In this document: piece after piece, positions 23,032 to 36,142 of the stretch
Layout: every line of letters begins with the position of its first letter
Numbering within the stretch: the stretch's first letter is position 1
NCBI GenBank assembly: GCA_037962975.1
Contig: CM075671.1
Location: 16,291,001 to 16,355,000, forward strand
DNA length: 64,000 bases
Direction of reading: 5' to 3'
Origin: Clitoria ternatea
Taxonomy: Eukaryota > Streptophyta > Magnoliopsida > Fabales > Fabaceae
Translations under genes and position numbers: made by a program
The notes under the pieces: generated by a model
Database searches by the model: none
Told to the model about the DNA's origin: nothing
Seen by the model: the letters and a program-made list of their open reading frames with translations, nothing else

Positions 23032-23902
23032 TCAGTGGCAGGAATTGGAAGATTGCTTTCCCTTGACCACGGTGACTGGACAAGAAGCATTTGTCACCAC
23101 ATACTTGCTTACACTGCCCAACAACACCCTGAAAATAGATTACTCGTTTTAATTATCTCTTTGAATCGCATTAAAGAGACAAAATATCTAAAATTCTGCA
23201 AATTAATCTTTTGAATGATAATGATAAGTGGCAATTTTATTTTAACTATTTGCCTAGTTAATAATATAGAGGGCACTGCTAGTTTGTAATTAATGGTACC
23301 TTTTGATGGGACCTAAACCCCTACTTCCAACAACCAAAGAGTGCAAATGAAGATCTTCCACAGCATTACACAACTTCTCCCTTGGATCCCCCCAGTACAC
23401 CTTTGCCATTGCTTTTGCCTGTTCCAAAACACACAAGTTTGCCATATTTGTGTTGATTAATTACACCATACTTTTCACCGGTGATGAAAAGAACACTGTA
23501 TGAAACAACATGCATAGTTGCATCTGCATACCCCTTTTGTCTTGGAGGCAGTGTCAAGAATATCTATGACTTCAGGATCCCTAGGAATCCCATATTGCTT
23601 GGTAAAATTGATCTCCCTCAATTCCTCCAGGGGCACCAAAGCTGCTCAAACGAATAAAAACGCAGAAACATGTCATATTGAAAAAGGAGAATTGCATATG
23701 AAAGAAAGGGAAAGGTGGGGTACTAACGTGAGCCAGTGTCCTCAAAGAGTTGCTTTCTGGTGTGATCAGCAGAGGGAGGCTGAACGTTGATGATGATGAG
23801 ATGATCAGCTTTGTTGATGAGATTATCAACGGCCCATCGAAGGGCTAATTTGCTCGTGGGAGAGAAGTCCATGGCTACTCCAACCACGCGTGCCTTCGCC
23901 AT
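23032..23902 (-). CDS. Universal stress protein A family protein (four exons, apparently intact)
   Basis: Exons on the minus strand are 23902-23728, 23641-23532, 23418-23300 and 23128-23032. All introns are GT-AG (86, 113 and 171 bp) and the spliced frame stays open for 166 codons. The protein starts MAKARVVGVAMDFSPTSKLA, the usual USP beta1-alpha1 start with a nucleotide-contacting Asp. The middle holds DTGSPLVPLEEL and TKQYGIPRDPEVIDILDTAS, and exon 3 gives AKVYWGDPREKLCNAVEDL. The exon 3-4 junction completes GSRGLGPIKRVLLGSVS, which fits the GX2GX9G(S/T) ATP-binding motif. Length and layout match small single-domain plant USPs, cytosolic ATP-binding proteins linked to stress responses. An in-frame ATG nine codons upstream exists, but the family normally starts at MAKAR. 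It is the only intact host gene seen and is surrounded by repeat-rich spacer. Confidence 0.92.
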
Positions 23903-26545
23903 ATATTTTTTATGTTGCCAACACCACAACTTGCTCTTGTGTTCTTATACTTGCTCTTTCTCTTTTCTCCAAATACCGCGCTGTTGCTGGTTTTGAAAAT
24001 TATAGGTAGGAGAAGAATGTTCTTGAAAGCGCCAGACCATGATCATATGTACAAAAAGGGAAAAAGTAAATACCAAAATGTTAATGGAGTGTGCTTTGTA
24101 ATGTTCCTTTTAGATAAGTGTTCTCTTTCCAGTTAACAGGAAATTTGACAGAGGTGATGTTTGGAATATGGCATAAATAAAGGTGATCAGGGACATGTTA
24201 AAACAATGAGAATCTAATTTTGTGCTGAAATAAAAAAAAATAATGGGTAATATTAATTTTACATATTATTTAATAAAATTTAATTTTTGTAAGAATTTTT
24301 TTTATTGGTCTAATCCTAATTGCCAAATAATCAACCAGAGATACAAATCTATTTTAGGGAAATAAGTATATGAATGATATGTCCATTTATGACTATAAAT
24401 GAATAGATACGTTGATAAGAACGGTCTTGAATCTGAATAAAAAAATATGTAATGCCATTAAAAATCTTGCTTTACCTTCGTTACAGTTCTATATTAGAAC
24501 AAGAAATATCAAATGACAAGCCTTGCTATATCATGGCATTGCATGGGATGGGTATAGGTTGGTCTGTCCCACATAAGTTTGGGTTAATTTATGTAAATCT
24601 GTATTTTAAATAGGTTAGTCTTTTTAGGACTGTAATAGGTTCGTCTACGTGCTAACCCGAATATATTTTTATATTTTTTTTATTTTAAAATTATTAGACT
24701 TTTATTTAAAAGACATATTTTTTTATGAAACTCAAACCACATAATTTAAAATATTTAATTATCAAAAATCGGAAACATTTATAATTAATTTTTAACAAAT
24801 TAGCAATCAATGAAATTTAAATATCAATATTCTTATATTCAATGTAAAGAACAATAATATAACATGATCTTATGTTACACGTTTTCCTTTTTAAAAAAAG
24901 TTTAGTATGAAAATAAAGTAATATAAGTAAAATGTAAAATTTATTTAAAACAAAATAAATTTAAATACAAGCTGATGCGCGAGTTAAAGAGGTCGAACCC
25001 ATAAATCTATATTTTAAATAATCATTTTTTTTAACTCATAACCTAGGCCGACCTACTGACTGAAACCCGTATAATCAACTTTACGGATTAGGTTCTAATT
25101 GCTTTCTTTAATTTATTGTATGACAAAAAAAGACATTACCAGAGAAGGACAAAGAAAATGATTGCTCTTAATATCTCTATCTTTCTAGTTTAAGTGAGAA
25201 ACAACGTGTACAACGAATAATTGAAAGGAAGAGATGGAATCTTTACGCTCTAAATCTACTTTAAACTAAAGAAGCTAGAAAAATCTATTTACAACTTGCT
25301 CTTTCATTAAATACCATTTCCTTGTACGAAATCTCCAGATTTGGTGATAACTCGCTTTATTTTTCATTCTTTGATAATTGAAAAATTATTGTATGACATA
25401 TAGAAAATATTAATTGAACGAATGATTTTTTTTTCCATTTTTGGTAGTTGATTGAAATAAACTGTGTGCTGGGTGACACCGTATATTTTTTTAGTAAAGG
25501 TAGCACCCAATATTTGATAAACTTAAATGTGTATCACTCAATTAGGGATAAAGAAAAAAAAAACTATTAATCACTAAGGAGATAAAGTATTTATAAACCT
25601 AATTATTTCATCAGTAATTATTCATTTGGTATTTTTTAGCCTTTGTTTATTTTGAGGTAAAAACATAGAGGAAAATGAGATGAAAAGAAAAGTTTTCATT
25701 CTTTTGTTTTGTTTGAAAGTGGATTTTATAAAAATTAATTCTTTTAGATTAAAGAAAATATAAGGAAATAGGGTAAGATTTTTGTATAATAAATATTAAT
25801 ATTTTATTAATATTATTAAAAATTATAAAAAAATTAAAAACAAAATTTTATTTATTAAAGTTATTGTAATAAAAAATTAAATTTTTATGTGTGAAATTTA
25901 ATTTATATTTTATATAACTAATTTTTTATATCCACTTTCTTTTCATCTATCCAAATAAAAATTATCCATTTTTCTACATTTTATTATATATTTCTCTCAA
26001 TCTAAACAAAATACATTTTATCTAATTTGTATCATATAGTTTTTTTTCATTTCTATGTCTTTTCATCATATTTTGTCTTTGTGACGTATTCCTTTTTCCA
26101 TTTGTGTTTGTTTGGGATTTTGGTTGACATTTATCCTCTAGATTGTGTAATTCAAAATGAGTTTGGAAAACTTAGGTCGAGTGAAATGAGTGTTTTAATG
26201 TTTTTCGTTTCCAAGTTAGGTTTGGCAAACCAAGGTTGAATGAAAATGTTGAGGAGGTTGCTTTCAAATCGACTAATTGACTCAACTTGATGGTTTTTTA
26301 AAATATGAAATATTAAATACTATATATTAAATATAAATATTAATATTAAACTCTAAATATAAATATCAAACATTAAATATAAATATTCAATATAAATACT
26401 AAATGTTTATCCAACCAAATTTACGAAACCTTATATTAACCAAACATAAATAAATATTCTATACTAACATATCAAAACACAAATCATGCTTAACATAAAT
26501 GGAGAGAAACGAAAACACTTTCCCCTTTTGTGTTTGAATTTGATT
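23903..26545. other. AT-rich spacer upstream of the USP gene
   Basis: The first few hundred bases are the presumptive promoter and 5' untranslated region of the minus-strand USP gene; no convincing TATA box was picked. Further right the DNA is AT-rich with no domain-bearing frame. Patches near 24545-24655 and 24970-25080 (GGTTGGTCTGTCCC and TAACCTAGGCCGACC) are roughly inverted copies, possibly the ends of a decayed DNA element. At 26320-26410 there are repeated ATATTAAATA-type strings. Confidence 0.45.
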
Positions 26546-26897
26546 TTCTTATATATATATATATATATAACAAACCTGAACTGGTCTAATCCGGGGTCAA
26601 AGATCCGGAGTGGGGACCAGCCTCAAAAGTCAAAGATAAATGCGTTTACACACCGGTACAATGGGTATCCGGTATTATAATCTGAACTCTCAGTGGGAGA
26701 ATTTGGTCTTGTTGTCCTGGAGATCCTACACACCAAGCTTTCGCGTTGAAGAGGGGCGAAAGGTGGTGTCACCTACGAAGATTCTCCGACAATCAAGTCA
26801 GTAACCAGAATGAGAATTCAGGCTAAAAGAACTTAAGCAATGGAACAGTGTCTTTAGAATAAGAACCACGTAGCCTTTTATGAGTGTGAGAATAGAC

Positions 26898-26904
26898 TAT
26901 TTAT
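26898..26904 (-). promoter_or_regulatory. TATA box, element-sense direction, LTR A
   Basis: The minus strand reads CCACCTATAAATAGTC, a good plant TATA box. It lies at the position corresponding to the minus-strand TATA box of the C LTR, upstream (in element sense) of the conserved GACTTGA..CGGAGAAT block. It would drive the genomic RNA of the element. Confidence 0.55.
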
Positions 26905-27683
26905 AGGTGGGTATAGAGAATGAATCGTTAGGCACAAGTGGACCAGGAGATAAATAGTACACTGCTCTGTGTACGATTCTGACATACGACGCGGGGAGAG
27001 CCGCGTTTCTCGCGTATTCTCCTTGCGGCTGTACCTTGTACCTTCTGTCGGGTGACATGGATACTTTCCAGTGTTCAAGGTAAGAACCTGGATATACCGA
27101 TATGGAGAACGCCTCATACGAGTTCATAGTCCAGAAGTACACTGATGAGGCCGGTAGCACAGGGAGAACGGATGCAATTACCTATCTGTCCCTGGTACCG
27201 GTATCGAGACCGGATCATCTGTCCCTAGCTTGTATGAGGGACTGGTAGAGTTGCTCATATAAGCTAAATCCGCTCTTTAATGGCGCTGATACTGAACTGG
27301 GACAGTAATCTCTTATGTCGTTCTGGCGATGTGGAGAACAGATTCAGACAATAATGCATTAAAGCGAAACCCAAGAATTTTTGAAACTTGTAACCGTAGC
27401 CTTTAGACTTCTGTAACTCTAATACCTTGAGACGCCACTAATGATGAGTAATCAATGCCATTAACACGTGAGTCATAATAATCCTTAATCACGTGGCTCA
27501 ATAACCGTCGTTAGGACCATTGTGGGCCTGAAATTTGAATTTTGGGTCCATCGAATTACAACTTTAAACGAATCACCACATTCTTTCTAGGAATGAAACG
27601 ATGATGTCGTTCGGCCCTCAAAACATAACATTTTTTAGCAAACGACACCCTCTTTCGCTGATGATCGCATCCCATCTGCTGCC

Positions 27684-27690
27684 TATATAA
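27684..27690 (+). promoter_or_regulatory. TATA box, antisense direction, LTR A
   Basis: The plus strand reads CTGCCTATATAAGAAAAAC, a strong plant TATA box about 3.5 kb before the antisense ORF of A (only about 300 bp before the B' insertion was made). A matching box is present at 44824-44830 in element C. A possible leader splice donor (TCTTAGGTAACC) follows near 27818. Confidence 0.6.
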
Positions 27691-29554
27691 GAAAAACTTG
27701 TCAAGTCCTGGAATTGCATTGCTTCGAGTCTTAACAAAATTCTGCTAAAATTTCCAGAGGAGATTTGTTGTTGTGATCCTTGTGAAGCTCCCCTTTCTTT
27801 CAACCTTCCAAACTCTTAGGTAACCATACTTCCCATTCCTCTTACTTTCTTCTCCATTTTTCAACATATTTGTGAAGGTGCCCTAGGCAAAGTCACGCTA
27901 ACCCTAACTTCGGAGGGGGAGAGTCTTCTCTCGAACCCCTGGCTATCGGGGAGGTAGAATCCTAGTGGTTTCTGTAACACCCTCTGTTACACCTTAATAA
28001 ATTCTAGAAAAACTCGTAATTTTTTTTTTAAGATATGATTGTTAAAAAGAAACTATCGGAATAAATTATATACATTATTTCTGAAATACCTCACACATAT
28101 TATTAAAACTTTATAAAGTATTTGTACATTCATCCGAAGAAAAATAAACATTAAACATTATAAGAAAGAGAGAAAACTCCATGGCCCAGAAGCAGTTACT
28201 TATTAACATTATTTATTCATTGGACCACGGTATTCATACCGAGCTCCCTTTCTAGAACGTGCTATATTTACTGCCGATATTCTTCGATCCTTCCCAATGA
28301 ACCATCAATTTAAAACATGTGAAACAAAAACACGGAGAAAGGAGTGAGAAACAGAATATAATATTCTCGATTAAGACATAAGCAACAAAGGGTTTTCACA
28401 AACCAATACATAATAATATCAATCACAATCACATACACAATCAATTATGAATGCATGAATGTTATGCAATATCTTCATCATAACTTACCTATATATGTGG
28501 GCCCTTAAATTTTAATTTACACTGGGCCAACCAGGAGTTTACACTGTTCCATAAGTCCGGATAATAATAATATGAACAACTCAACTGGCATGGAAACACT
28601 TAGAGACTAGTCAGATTGAGAAAGTTTTTATTGTGAAAGTACCCGACACTAGGGAGCTACCCCAGGTCCCCTGAAGCACCCTTTCACACCCTCTCATCCC
28701 AAGGCTCGTAATTAAGCCTCCTCTAATGTATCCTCGGTTTCTATAATCCGTCCCCAGACAATATTATTTCATTTCACTTTAATGATTCATGATGCATGAA
28801 CTACTCGCGTATTGAGTTGGTTAAGGCTTTTAGAAACTCAATTATTAAATCCCTTAAAGGTTTACAATATCATTTCAATAAACTGTACATTTTCTCAATT
28901 CTCTAAATTTCTGTCCCACAGAAATAAATTTGGTACAGTTTTCAAATCTCACTGAAATTGAGTTTCTAAGCCTTAAATATCTAAAAACTTTATCATATAA
29001 AACTTTACATAATCTTTCTCAAATTAAATCTTAACAAAATCAAATTTAGGAATCTCAATTATTTCCAAATATCTTTAGTTATTAAGTTGGAAAAAATAAA
29101 ATAATTTTCTTTTAAAAAATTTTGTTTTATTAAAAGAGAATAATTATTAACCAAAAATACTTAAAATTACAAAATTTTTCTTTAACTCAAGATTTAATTA
29201 AATAAATTCTCATAAAATGTTTTCTTTCTAAAATAAATACTAATTTTTTATTCTAAATATTGAAAATAAAGTTAATAAAAATAATTTCTAAGAAGGAATA
29301 AAAGATAATAAAATTTAAAGAGTAAGGTAAGAAATTCTTACTGAATTTTAGCTTTCCGTCATGCTCGCTATATGCTCAAACTCCATATTACAATATCATC
29401 AATCAAAATCAATCAATATCAATCATAACTAAATATCATCAATCAATCAATCATAATCAAATCATAATCAAATCAATTAAATATCATTAATACATATCAT
29501 AATACAAAATTTAATGATTATTAATATAGTCAATTTGAGTCATTTTGGTCAATT

Positions 29555-29700
29555 CCTCGCATAGGTATATGCAAGTCCATATAATCCAGTCCTTGCATAG
29601 GTATAGTTTAGTCCGTATAGGTCATAATGGTCCAAGTCCTTGCATAGGTATAGTCCAGTCCATATAGGTCATAATGGTCCAAGTCCTTGCATAGGTATGT
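29555..29700. repeat. 47-bp imperfect tandem repeat in solo LTR B'
   Basis: Three units built on CCTTGCATAGGTATAG with CATATAGGTCATAATGGTCC between. Counterparts lie at about 34403-34545 and 42173-42315 in the LTRs of element B. Confidence 0.8.
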
Positions 29701-29989
29701 TAGAGTTAGTTAAACCGGATATTTAATTTAAAATTTATTAAAATTGTTAAGTTAAAAAGTTAATATTTTAAAATAATAATATTATTAAATTTAAAAGGAG
29801 TAGGGGACTCCTCCCATTATTTTTATGTCTTTTCATATTATACTCTTATCTCATTCCCACTTACCTTGAATTGTTACCCAAAATGGATTTGCTTTGCGCC
29901 TCTGATTTCTAGAAATATTAATACCAATCTTATTTCAGTATAAGCATAAGACGAAGATTAAGATTACTACTTAAAACAGAAATGGTAAA

Positions 29990-30265
29990 TTTTGAATAGT
30001 GAATAGTGAATATTGAATAGTAAATCATGAATAGTAACAGTAAATAGTAAAACGTGAATAGTAATAGTAAATAGTAAAATGTGAATAGTAACAGTAAATA
30101 GTAAGACGTGAATAGTAACAGTAAATAGTAAAACGTGAATAGTAACAGTAAATAGTAAATCGTGAATAGTAACGTTAAATAGTAACAGTAAATAGTAATT
30201 TACTATTTGAATAGTAATTTACTATTGAAATAGTAATTTACTATTGAAATAGTATTTACTATGCA
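29990..30265. repeat. 27-bp tandem array in solo LTR B'
   Basis: About seven imperfect units of the type CGTGAATAGTAACAGTAAAT followed by AGTAAAA, ending in a palindromic zone of TAGTAATTTACTA repeats. The same array, in inverse orientation and with other copy numbers, lies in both LTRs of element B. Confidence 0.85.
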
Positions 30266-31127
30266 GAATAGTAACTTAAAATAATATTATTTCCAGTATA
30301 ATAACATATTTCTAAAAACGATATAAAAATAACCCAAAAAATATAAAAGAGAAGTATTCTTACCTTAGGATTTTGGCAGAACCTTCTCTCCAAAAACTTT
30401 TCTTCTCTCTCTCACTTCCACCACTATCTCACTAGCACTACTATATTAAGAAAACTTAATCTGAAATTGTGAATTCTAAAGAAGAAATCCTTCGGTATTT
30501 ATGGGAAAAAAATTTACTATGCATTCCATTATTTTAATATAAAAGTACTATGTATTTTTGAATTTTTTATTCCAGGTTACTGTGCATCTTTTGAAAATTT
30601 CATACATACACAGTGATTTGCATAGTAATTGTCGGCAAAATTATTAAGTCAAATAGTAACCCTTCACTCGGTATATTTTAAATATTCAAAATGAGTCCTT
30701 TTTGAAATTTAGCGATATTATATCAGTCCTCACTAATTTTATAATAAGTAATATAAAGCTGAAATTTTAAAAATCTAAAATTTTCTGTTAATAAAAATTT
30801 ATTGATACGTTTCTAATTTTTTAACGATTGGAAAAAAATCAAGGTTTTTCTCAAACCGATAATTTTTAGATAAGTCTCCTTGAAACGGATTTTAGAAAAT
30901 TTTCTTATAATTTAAATTCACTTTCTTATAAATATTTTTAATTTAAGTCACTTATATGAATTTAAAATTATTTAAAAAATATTATTTTATTAAAAAAATT
31001 CCAAAATTCCAAAAAATTCCAAAAAATTCTAAAAAATCATAAATAATACGTAGGTTAAAAGGTTCTAAAGAACCATAATTTAATTCCTTCAAAATTTTAA
31101 TATAAAAATAAAAATAGGGTTGTTACA

Positions 31128-33021
31128 GTTTCCTCCAGAGCTGGGCCACATCGCTCAGAAAGGGAATCAACATCTTACTCACGGTGGGGGGTGATTATCC
31201 CCTCTTCAGAATCATCCTTTAAGTATAGTCGTTCTTCTGACAACGAGGTGAGTAATGATTGTTACCATTCTCAAGATGTGACATTTTATCGTAGTGCCCA
31301 AATTTTTAACCACGTTATTCGCGTAATGTCTGGAGAAGGGACTCCTGGTGAACAAGATATCTTGAAGACAACCGAAGGTCTATCCAATGTAGTAGTACAC
31401 TAGATTGACTGAGTGTCTCTACAATCCAAATACCCTTACTGCTGGGTAGCTGATGAAATACGGGAATCGATCTCTCGTCACGCCAGGGATGATGGAGCTT
31501 GGCTTGAGCCACGATTTCAAGTTCACACTAAAGAGAGGTTGAGAAAGCGGTTTATGGTGCTCGCACCTCATACTACGGAAAGGATTTGCCATGCCGTTCC
31601 AGATGAACGTTCAATATATATGTATGACTTTGTTTTCCTTAATCTCGATGTTCATTTTCCTTTAACTGAATTTCAAATAAGTGTGCTGAGGTTTTTAGAC
31701 TGCGCGCCTTCACAACTTCACCCCAACGGCTGGGGGTTAATCCGGGCTCTAGAGGTACTGGGGGCATACTTCAACTTCATCCCAACGGTGGCTATACTTT
31801 TCTACTATACCCAAGTGGTACGCAGGGCCAACAAGAAGGGCGGTGTGAGTCTGGTTACTCTCCGAACCCTCTCCAATTTTATTAATTTCAAGTCCTTCAC
31901 TGATTCCGCTAAGGTGGATGGATGATCTTTCAAGTCTTACTATACCAGAGTGCGGATTCAGCCAAATAAGCCAGTTTTCTGAAAAAAAATAAAGAAGGTT
32001 TAAACAAATTCCCCTTGAGCTGGACTCATAAGCATTTTATTTTAACTTCCCAAGTTTATTATATGGATCAAGCCGAACTATCAACCGAGTCGGTGACGGT
32101 GTTGTTCGCTCTTGAGTCCTACACCACCCAACATAAGGTGTTCTCTTACAGGCGTCTCTTGGGTTTGGATTTTATCTGAAATGAGTACTTATGTAATTCT
32201 TTACTGCTTTCATTTAACCATTTATTCTGCCTGTATTGACTGTTTACCATATTACTGATATTCTTATTCGCCTATGCAGGTGAAATAGAAAAGAAGTCCT
32301 CTGATATGCATAAGCTGAAGTCGATGAAGGTCAGGGGGAAGTCTGTTGCGGCAGAGAACGACATCCAACCGAAGAGGAACTCAGCAAAATTTCAATCTAA
32401 ATCCATTATACTGACCTCCACAATGGATGGTGATATCCCGTTGACTGTTGGCGGATCAACGAATCCCACCCCGCCTGAAGAGCAAAAGGAGAAAAGGAGG
32501 AAGATAAAGAATGATGTTGCTGGGACAAACACCTCCTTTCCTCCTCCTCAAAAAAAATAAAAAAACTTGGAAGACTCAGAAATGACTAGTTCCTCTAAAG
32601 GAAAAGCTATGGAGATGTCAGACACAGCTACTGAGGGTCCCCTCCAGCGCATTCCTCCTAACTTTTTCAAACCTCAGGTCTCCAACATTCCTCTAATCAA
32701 CTCCTTCCTGTCGCCCTTCCTCTCTTACGAAGGTCCAATGCCGGCGTCAATCCTTGAGCCACAGTATAAATTAAGGCCCACACTCAAACCAAAAGAGATC
32801 AAAGAGGCTTGTGAGGCCGGAAGGTGGCAACTAGCTGAACTTTTCGGGCTTCTCAGGTCACGTAGCAGGATGGCGGATGACGCCGCCGAAGTGGACAAGC
32901 TGAGTACTCAGGTTGAGCACCTCAACCTTGCTGCTAAGAAAGATAGAGCGGCCCTGAAGCTATCTGAGGACCGCCCCGCGAAGTCTAAAGACTATGGTGA
33001 ACGCATGTATACGGAGACCCT
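31128..33021 (+). pseudogene. Antisense ORF of Tat element A (PF04195-like, coiled coil), broken
   Basis: This is the counterpart of the antisense ORF of element C and aligns along its length. Shared blocks include the N-terminal acidic/serine stretch with DVTFYRSAQIFNHV, WVADEIRES, ERICHAVPDERSIYMYDF, LRFLDCAPSQLHPNGWG and KFPLSWTHKHF. A second exon (from about 32280, after an acceptor TATGCAG) has a basic low-complexity part, GRWQLAELFGLL, and the start of a coiled coil where element B interrupts it. Stops at 31401-31403, about 31410, 31923-31925, 31980-31982 and 32558-32560 and a frame slip in an A-run near 31985 kill it. Many resemble TGG-to-TGA changes. The family resembles the 'putative gypsy type transposon' domain; its biochemical role is unknown. 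Confidence 0.7.
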
Positions 33022-36000
33022 TGTAACACCCCTATTTTTATTTTTATATTAAAATTTTGAAGGAATTAAATTATGGTTCTTTAGAACCTTTTAACCTACG
33101 TATTATTTATGATTTTTTGGAATTTTTTGGAATTTTGGAATTTTTTTTAATAAAATAATATTTTTTAAATAATTTTAAATTCATATAAGTGACTTAAATT
33201 AAAAATATTTATAAGAAAGTGAATTTAAATTATAAGAAAATTTTCTAAAATCCGTTTCAAGGAGACTTATCTAAAAATTATCGGTTTGAGAAAAATCTTG
33301 ATTTTTTTCCAATCATTAAAAAATTGGAAACGTATCAATAAATTTTTATTAACAGAAAATTTTAGATTTTTAAAATTTCAGCTTTATATTACTTATTATA
33401 AAATTAGTGAGGACTGATATAATATCGCTAAATTTCAAAAAGGACTCATTTTGAATATTTAAAATATATCGAGTGAAGGGTTACTATTTGACTTAATAAT
33501 TTTGCCGACAATTACTATGTAAATCACTGTGTATGTATGAAATTTTCAAAAGATGCACAGTAACCTGGAATAAAAAATTCAAAAATACATAGTACTTTTA
33601 TATTAAAATAATGGAATGCATAGTAAATTTTTTTTCCATAAATACCGAAGGATTTCTTCTTTAGAATTCACAATTTCAGATTAAGTTTTCTTAATATAGT
33701 AGTGCTAGTGAGATAGTGGTGGAAGTGAGAGAGAGAAGAAAAGTTTTTGGAGAGAAGGTTCTGCCAAAATCCTAAGGTAAGAATACTTCTCTTTTATATT
33801 TTCTGGGTTATTTTTATATCATTTTTAGAAATCTGTTATTATACTGGAAATAATATTATTTTAAGTTACTATTCTGCATAGTAAATACTATTTCAATAGT
33901 AAATCACTATTTCAATAGTAAATTACTATTCAAATAGTAAATTACTATTTACTATTATTATTTACCGTTACTATTCACGATTTACTATTTACTGTCACTA
34001 TTCACGTTTTACTATTTACTGTTACTATTCACGTTTTACTATTTACTGTTACTATTCACGTTTTACTATTTACTGTTACTATTAACTATTCACTATTCAC
34101 TATTCAAAATTTACCATTTCTGTTTTAAGTAGTAATCTTAATCTTCGTCTTATGCTTATACTGAAATAAGATTGGTATTAATATTTCTAGAAATCAGAGG
34201 CGCAAAGCAAATCCATTTTGGGTAACAATTCAAGGTAAGTGGGAGTGAGATAAGAGTATAATATGAAAAGACATAAGAATAATGGGAGGAGTCCCCTACT
34301 CCTTTTAAATTTAATAATATTATTATTTTAAAATATTAACTTTTTAACTTAACAATTTTAATAAATTTTAAATTAAATATCCGGTTTAACTAACTCTAAC
34401 ATACCTATGCAAGGACTTGGACCATTATGACCTATATGGACTGGACTATACCTATGCAAGGACTTGGACCATTATGACCCATACGGACTGAACTATACCT
34501 ATGCAAGGACTGAATTATATGGACTTGCATATACCTATGCGAGGAATTGACCAAAATGACTCAAATTGACTATATTAATAATCATTAAATTTTGTATTAT
34601 GATATGTATTAATGATATTTAATTGATTTGATTATGATTTGATTATGATTGATTGATTGATGATATTTAGTTATGATTGATATTGATTGATTTTGATTGA
34701 TGATATTGTAATATGGAGTTTGAGCATATAGCGAGCATGACGGAAAGCTAAAATTCAGTAAGAATTTCTTACCTTACTCTTTAAATTTTATTATCTTTTA
34801 TTCCTTCTTAGAAATTATTTTTATTAACTTTATTTTCAATATTTAGAATAAAAAATTAGTATTTATTTTAGAAAGAAAACATTTTATGAGAATTTATTTA
34901 ATTAAATCTTGAGTTAAAGAAAAATTTTGTAATTTTAAGTATTTTTGGTTAATAATTATTCTCTTTTAATAAAACAAAATTTTTTAAAAGAAAATTATTT
35001 TATTTTTTCCAACTTAATAACTAAAGATATTTGGAAATAATTGAGATTCCTAAATTTGATTTTGTTAAGATTTAATTTGAGAAAGATTATGTAAAGTTTT
35101 ATATGATAAAGTTTTTAGATATTTAAGGCTTAGAAACTCAATTTCAGTGAGATTTGAAAACTGTACCAAATTTATTTCTGTGGGACAGAAATTTAGAGAA
35201 TTGAGAAAATGTACAGTTTATTGAAATGATATTGTAAACCTTTAAGGGATTTAATAATTGAGTTTCTAAAAGCCTTAACCAACTCAATACGCGAGTAGTT
35301 CATGCATCATGAATCATTAAAGTGAAATGAAATAATATTGACTGGGGACGGATTATAGAAACCGAGGATACGTTAGAGGAGGCTTAATTACGAGCCTTGG
35401 GATGAGAGAGTGTGAAAGGGTGCTTCAGGGGACCTGGGGTAGCTCCCTAGTGTCGGGTACTTTCACAATAAAAACTTTCTCAATCTGACTAGTCTCTAAG
35501 TGTTTCCATGCCAGTTGAGCTGTTCATATAATTATTATCCGGACTTATGGAACAGTGTAAACTCCTGGTTGGCCCAGTACAAATTAAAATTTAAGGGCCC
35601 ACATATATAGGTAAGTTATGATGAAGATATTGCATAACATTCATGCATTCATAATTGATTGTGTATGTGATTGTGATTGATATTATTATGTATTGGTTTG
35701 TGAAAACCCTTTGTTACTTATGTCTTAATCGAGAATATTATATTCTGTTTCTCACTCCTTTCTCCGTGTTTTTGTTTCACATGTTTTAAATTGATGGTTC
35801 AGAGGGAAGGATCGAAGAATATCGGCAGTAAATATAGCACGTTCTAGAAAGGGAGCTCGGTATGAATACCGTGGTCCAATGAATAAATAATGTTAATAAG
35901 TAACTGCTTCTGGGCCATGGAGTTTCCTCTCTTTCTTATAATGTTTAATGTTTATTTTTCTTCGGATGAATGTATAAATACTTTATAAAGTTTTAATAAT

Positions 36001-36127
36001 ATTTGTGAGGTATTTCAGAAATATTGTATATAATTTATTACGATAGTTTCTTTTTAACAATCATATCTTTAAAAAAAAAATTACGAGTTTTTCTAGAATT
36101 TATTAAGGTGTAACAGAGGGTGTTACA
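33022..36127 (+). repeat. 5' LTR of element B
   Basis: 3106 bp, from TGTAACACCCCTATTT to GAGGGTGTTACA, with short inverted TGTAACA/TGTTACA ends. A possible promoter (TTAATATAGT near 33687) is followed by a splice-donor-like AAGGTAAGAATAC near 33777. The LTR contains the 27-bp array at about 33880-34110 and the 47-bp repeat at 34403-34545. Confidence 0.92.
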
Positions 36128-36130
36128 AAG

Positions 36131-36142
36131 TGGTATTAGAGC
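36131..36142 (+). promoter_or_regulatory. Primer-binding site of B, one mismatch
   Basis: TGGTATTAGAGC lies three bases after the 5' LTR. It differs from the consensus tRNA-iMet site TGGTATCAGAGC (present at 53489 in element D) by a single C-to-T change. Confidence 0.8.

Larger units (their letters stand above)
26577..27850 (-). mobile_element. LTR of Tat-type element A (3' LTR in element sense)
   Basis: The segment starts TGAACTGGTC, like the Tat-C LTR start TGAACCGTTC at 43388, and shares the block AGATTCTCCGACAATCAAGT (26779-26798) with it, along with the general order of landmarks. By analogy with C, the gag-pol sense of A is minus, so this LTR would be at its 3' end. It leads directly into an antisense ORF on the plus strand. 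The right border is approximate because no second LTR of A is in the window. Confidence 0.65.
27973..31127 (-). mobile_element. Solo LTR B' (chromovirus family B, reversed)
   Basis: It begins TGTAACACCCTCTGTTACAC and ends ...ATAGGGTTGTTACA. It is the reverse complement, at high identity, of the 5' LTR of element B (33022-36127). GTTTC flanks both ends (27968-27972 and 31128-31132), a perfect 5-bp target duplication. No internal coding sequence is present, so this is a solo LTR left by recombination between two LTRs. It is about 50 bp longer than the 5' LTR of B, partly through different copy numbers of an internal array. It is inserted in the leader or first exon of the antisense ORF of Tat element A. 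Confidence 0.92.

Noticed and set aside
24545..25080. A MITE with roughly inverted ends
   Set aside because: End similarity is weak, no target duplication could be defined, and the interior is plain AT-rich DNA.
27973..36127. Assembly artefact creating the inverted LTR pair
   Set aside because: The left LTR has its own perfect TSD (GTTTC), the two copies differ by substitutions and array length, and the spacer is collinear antisense-ORF sequence.
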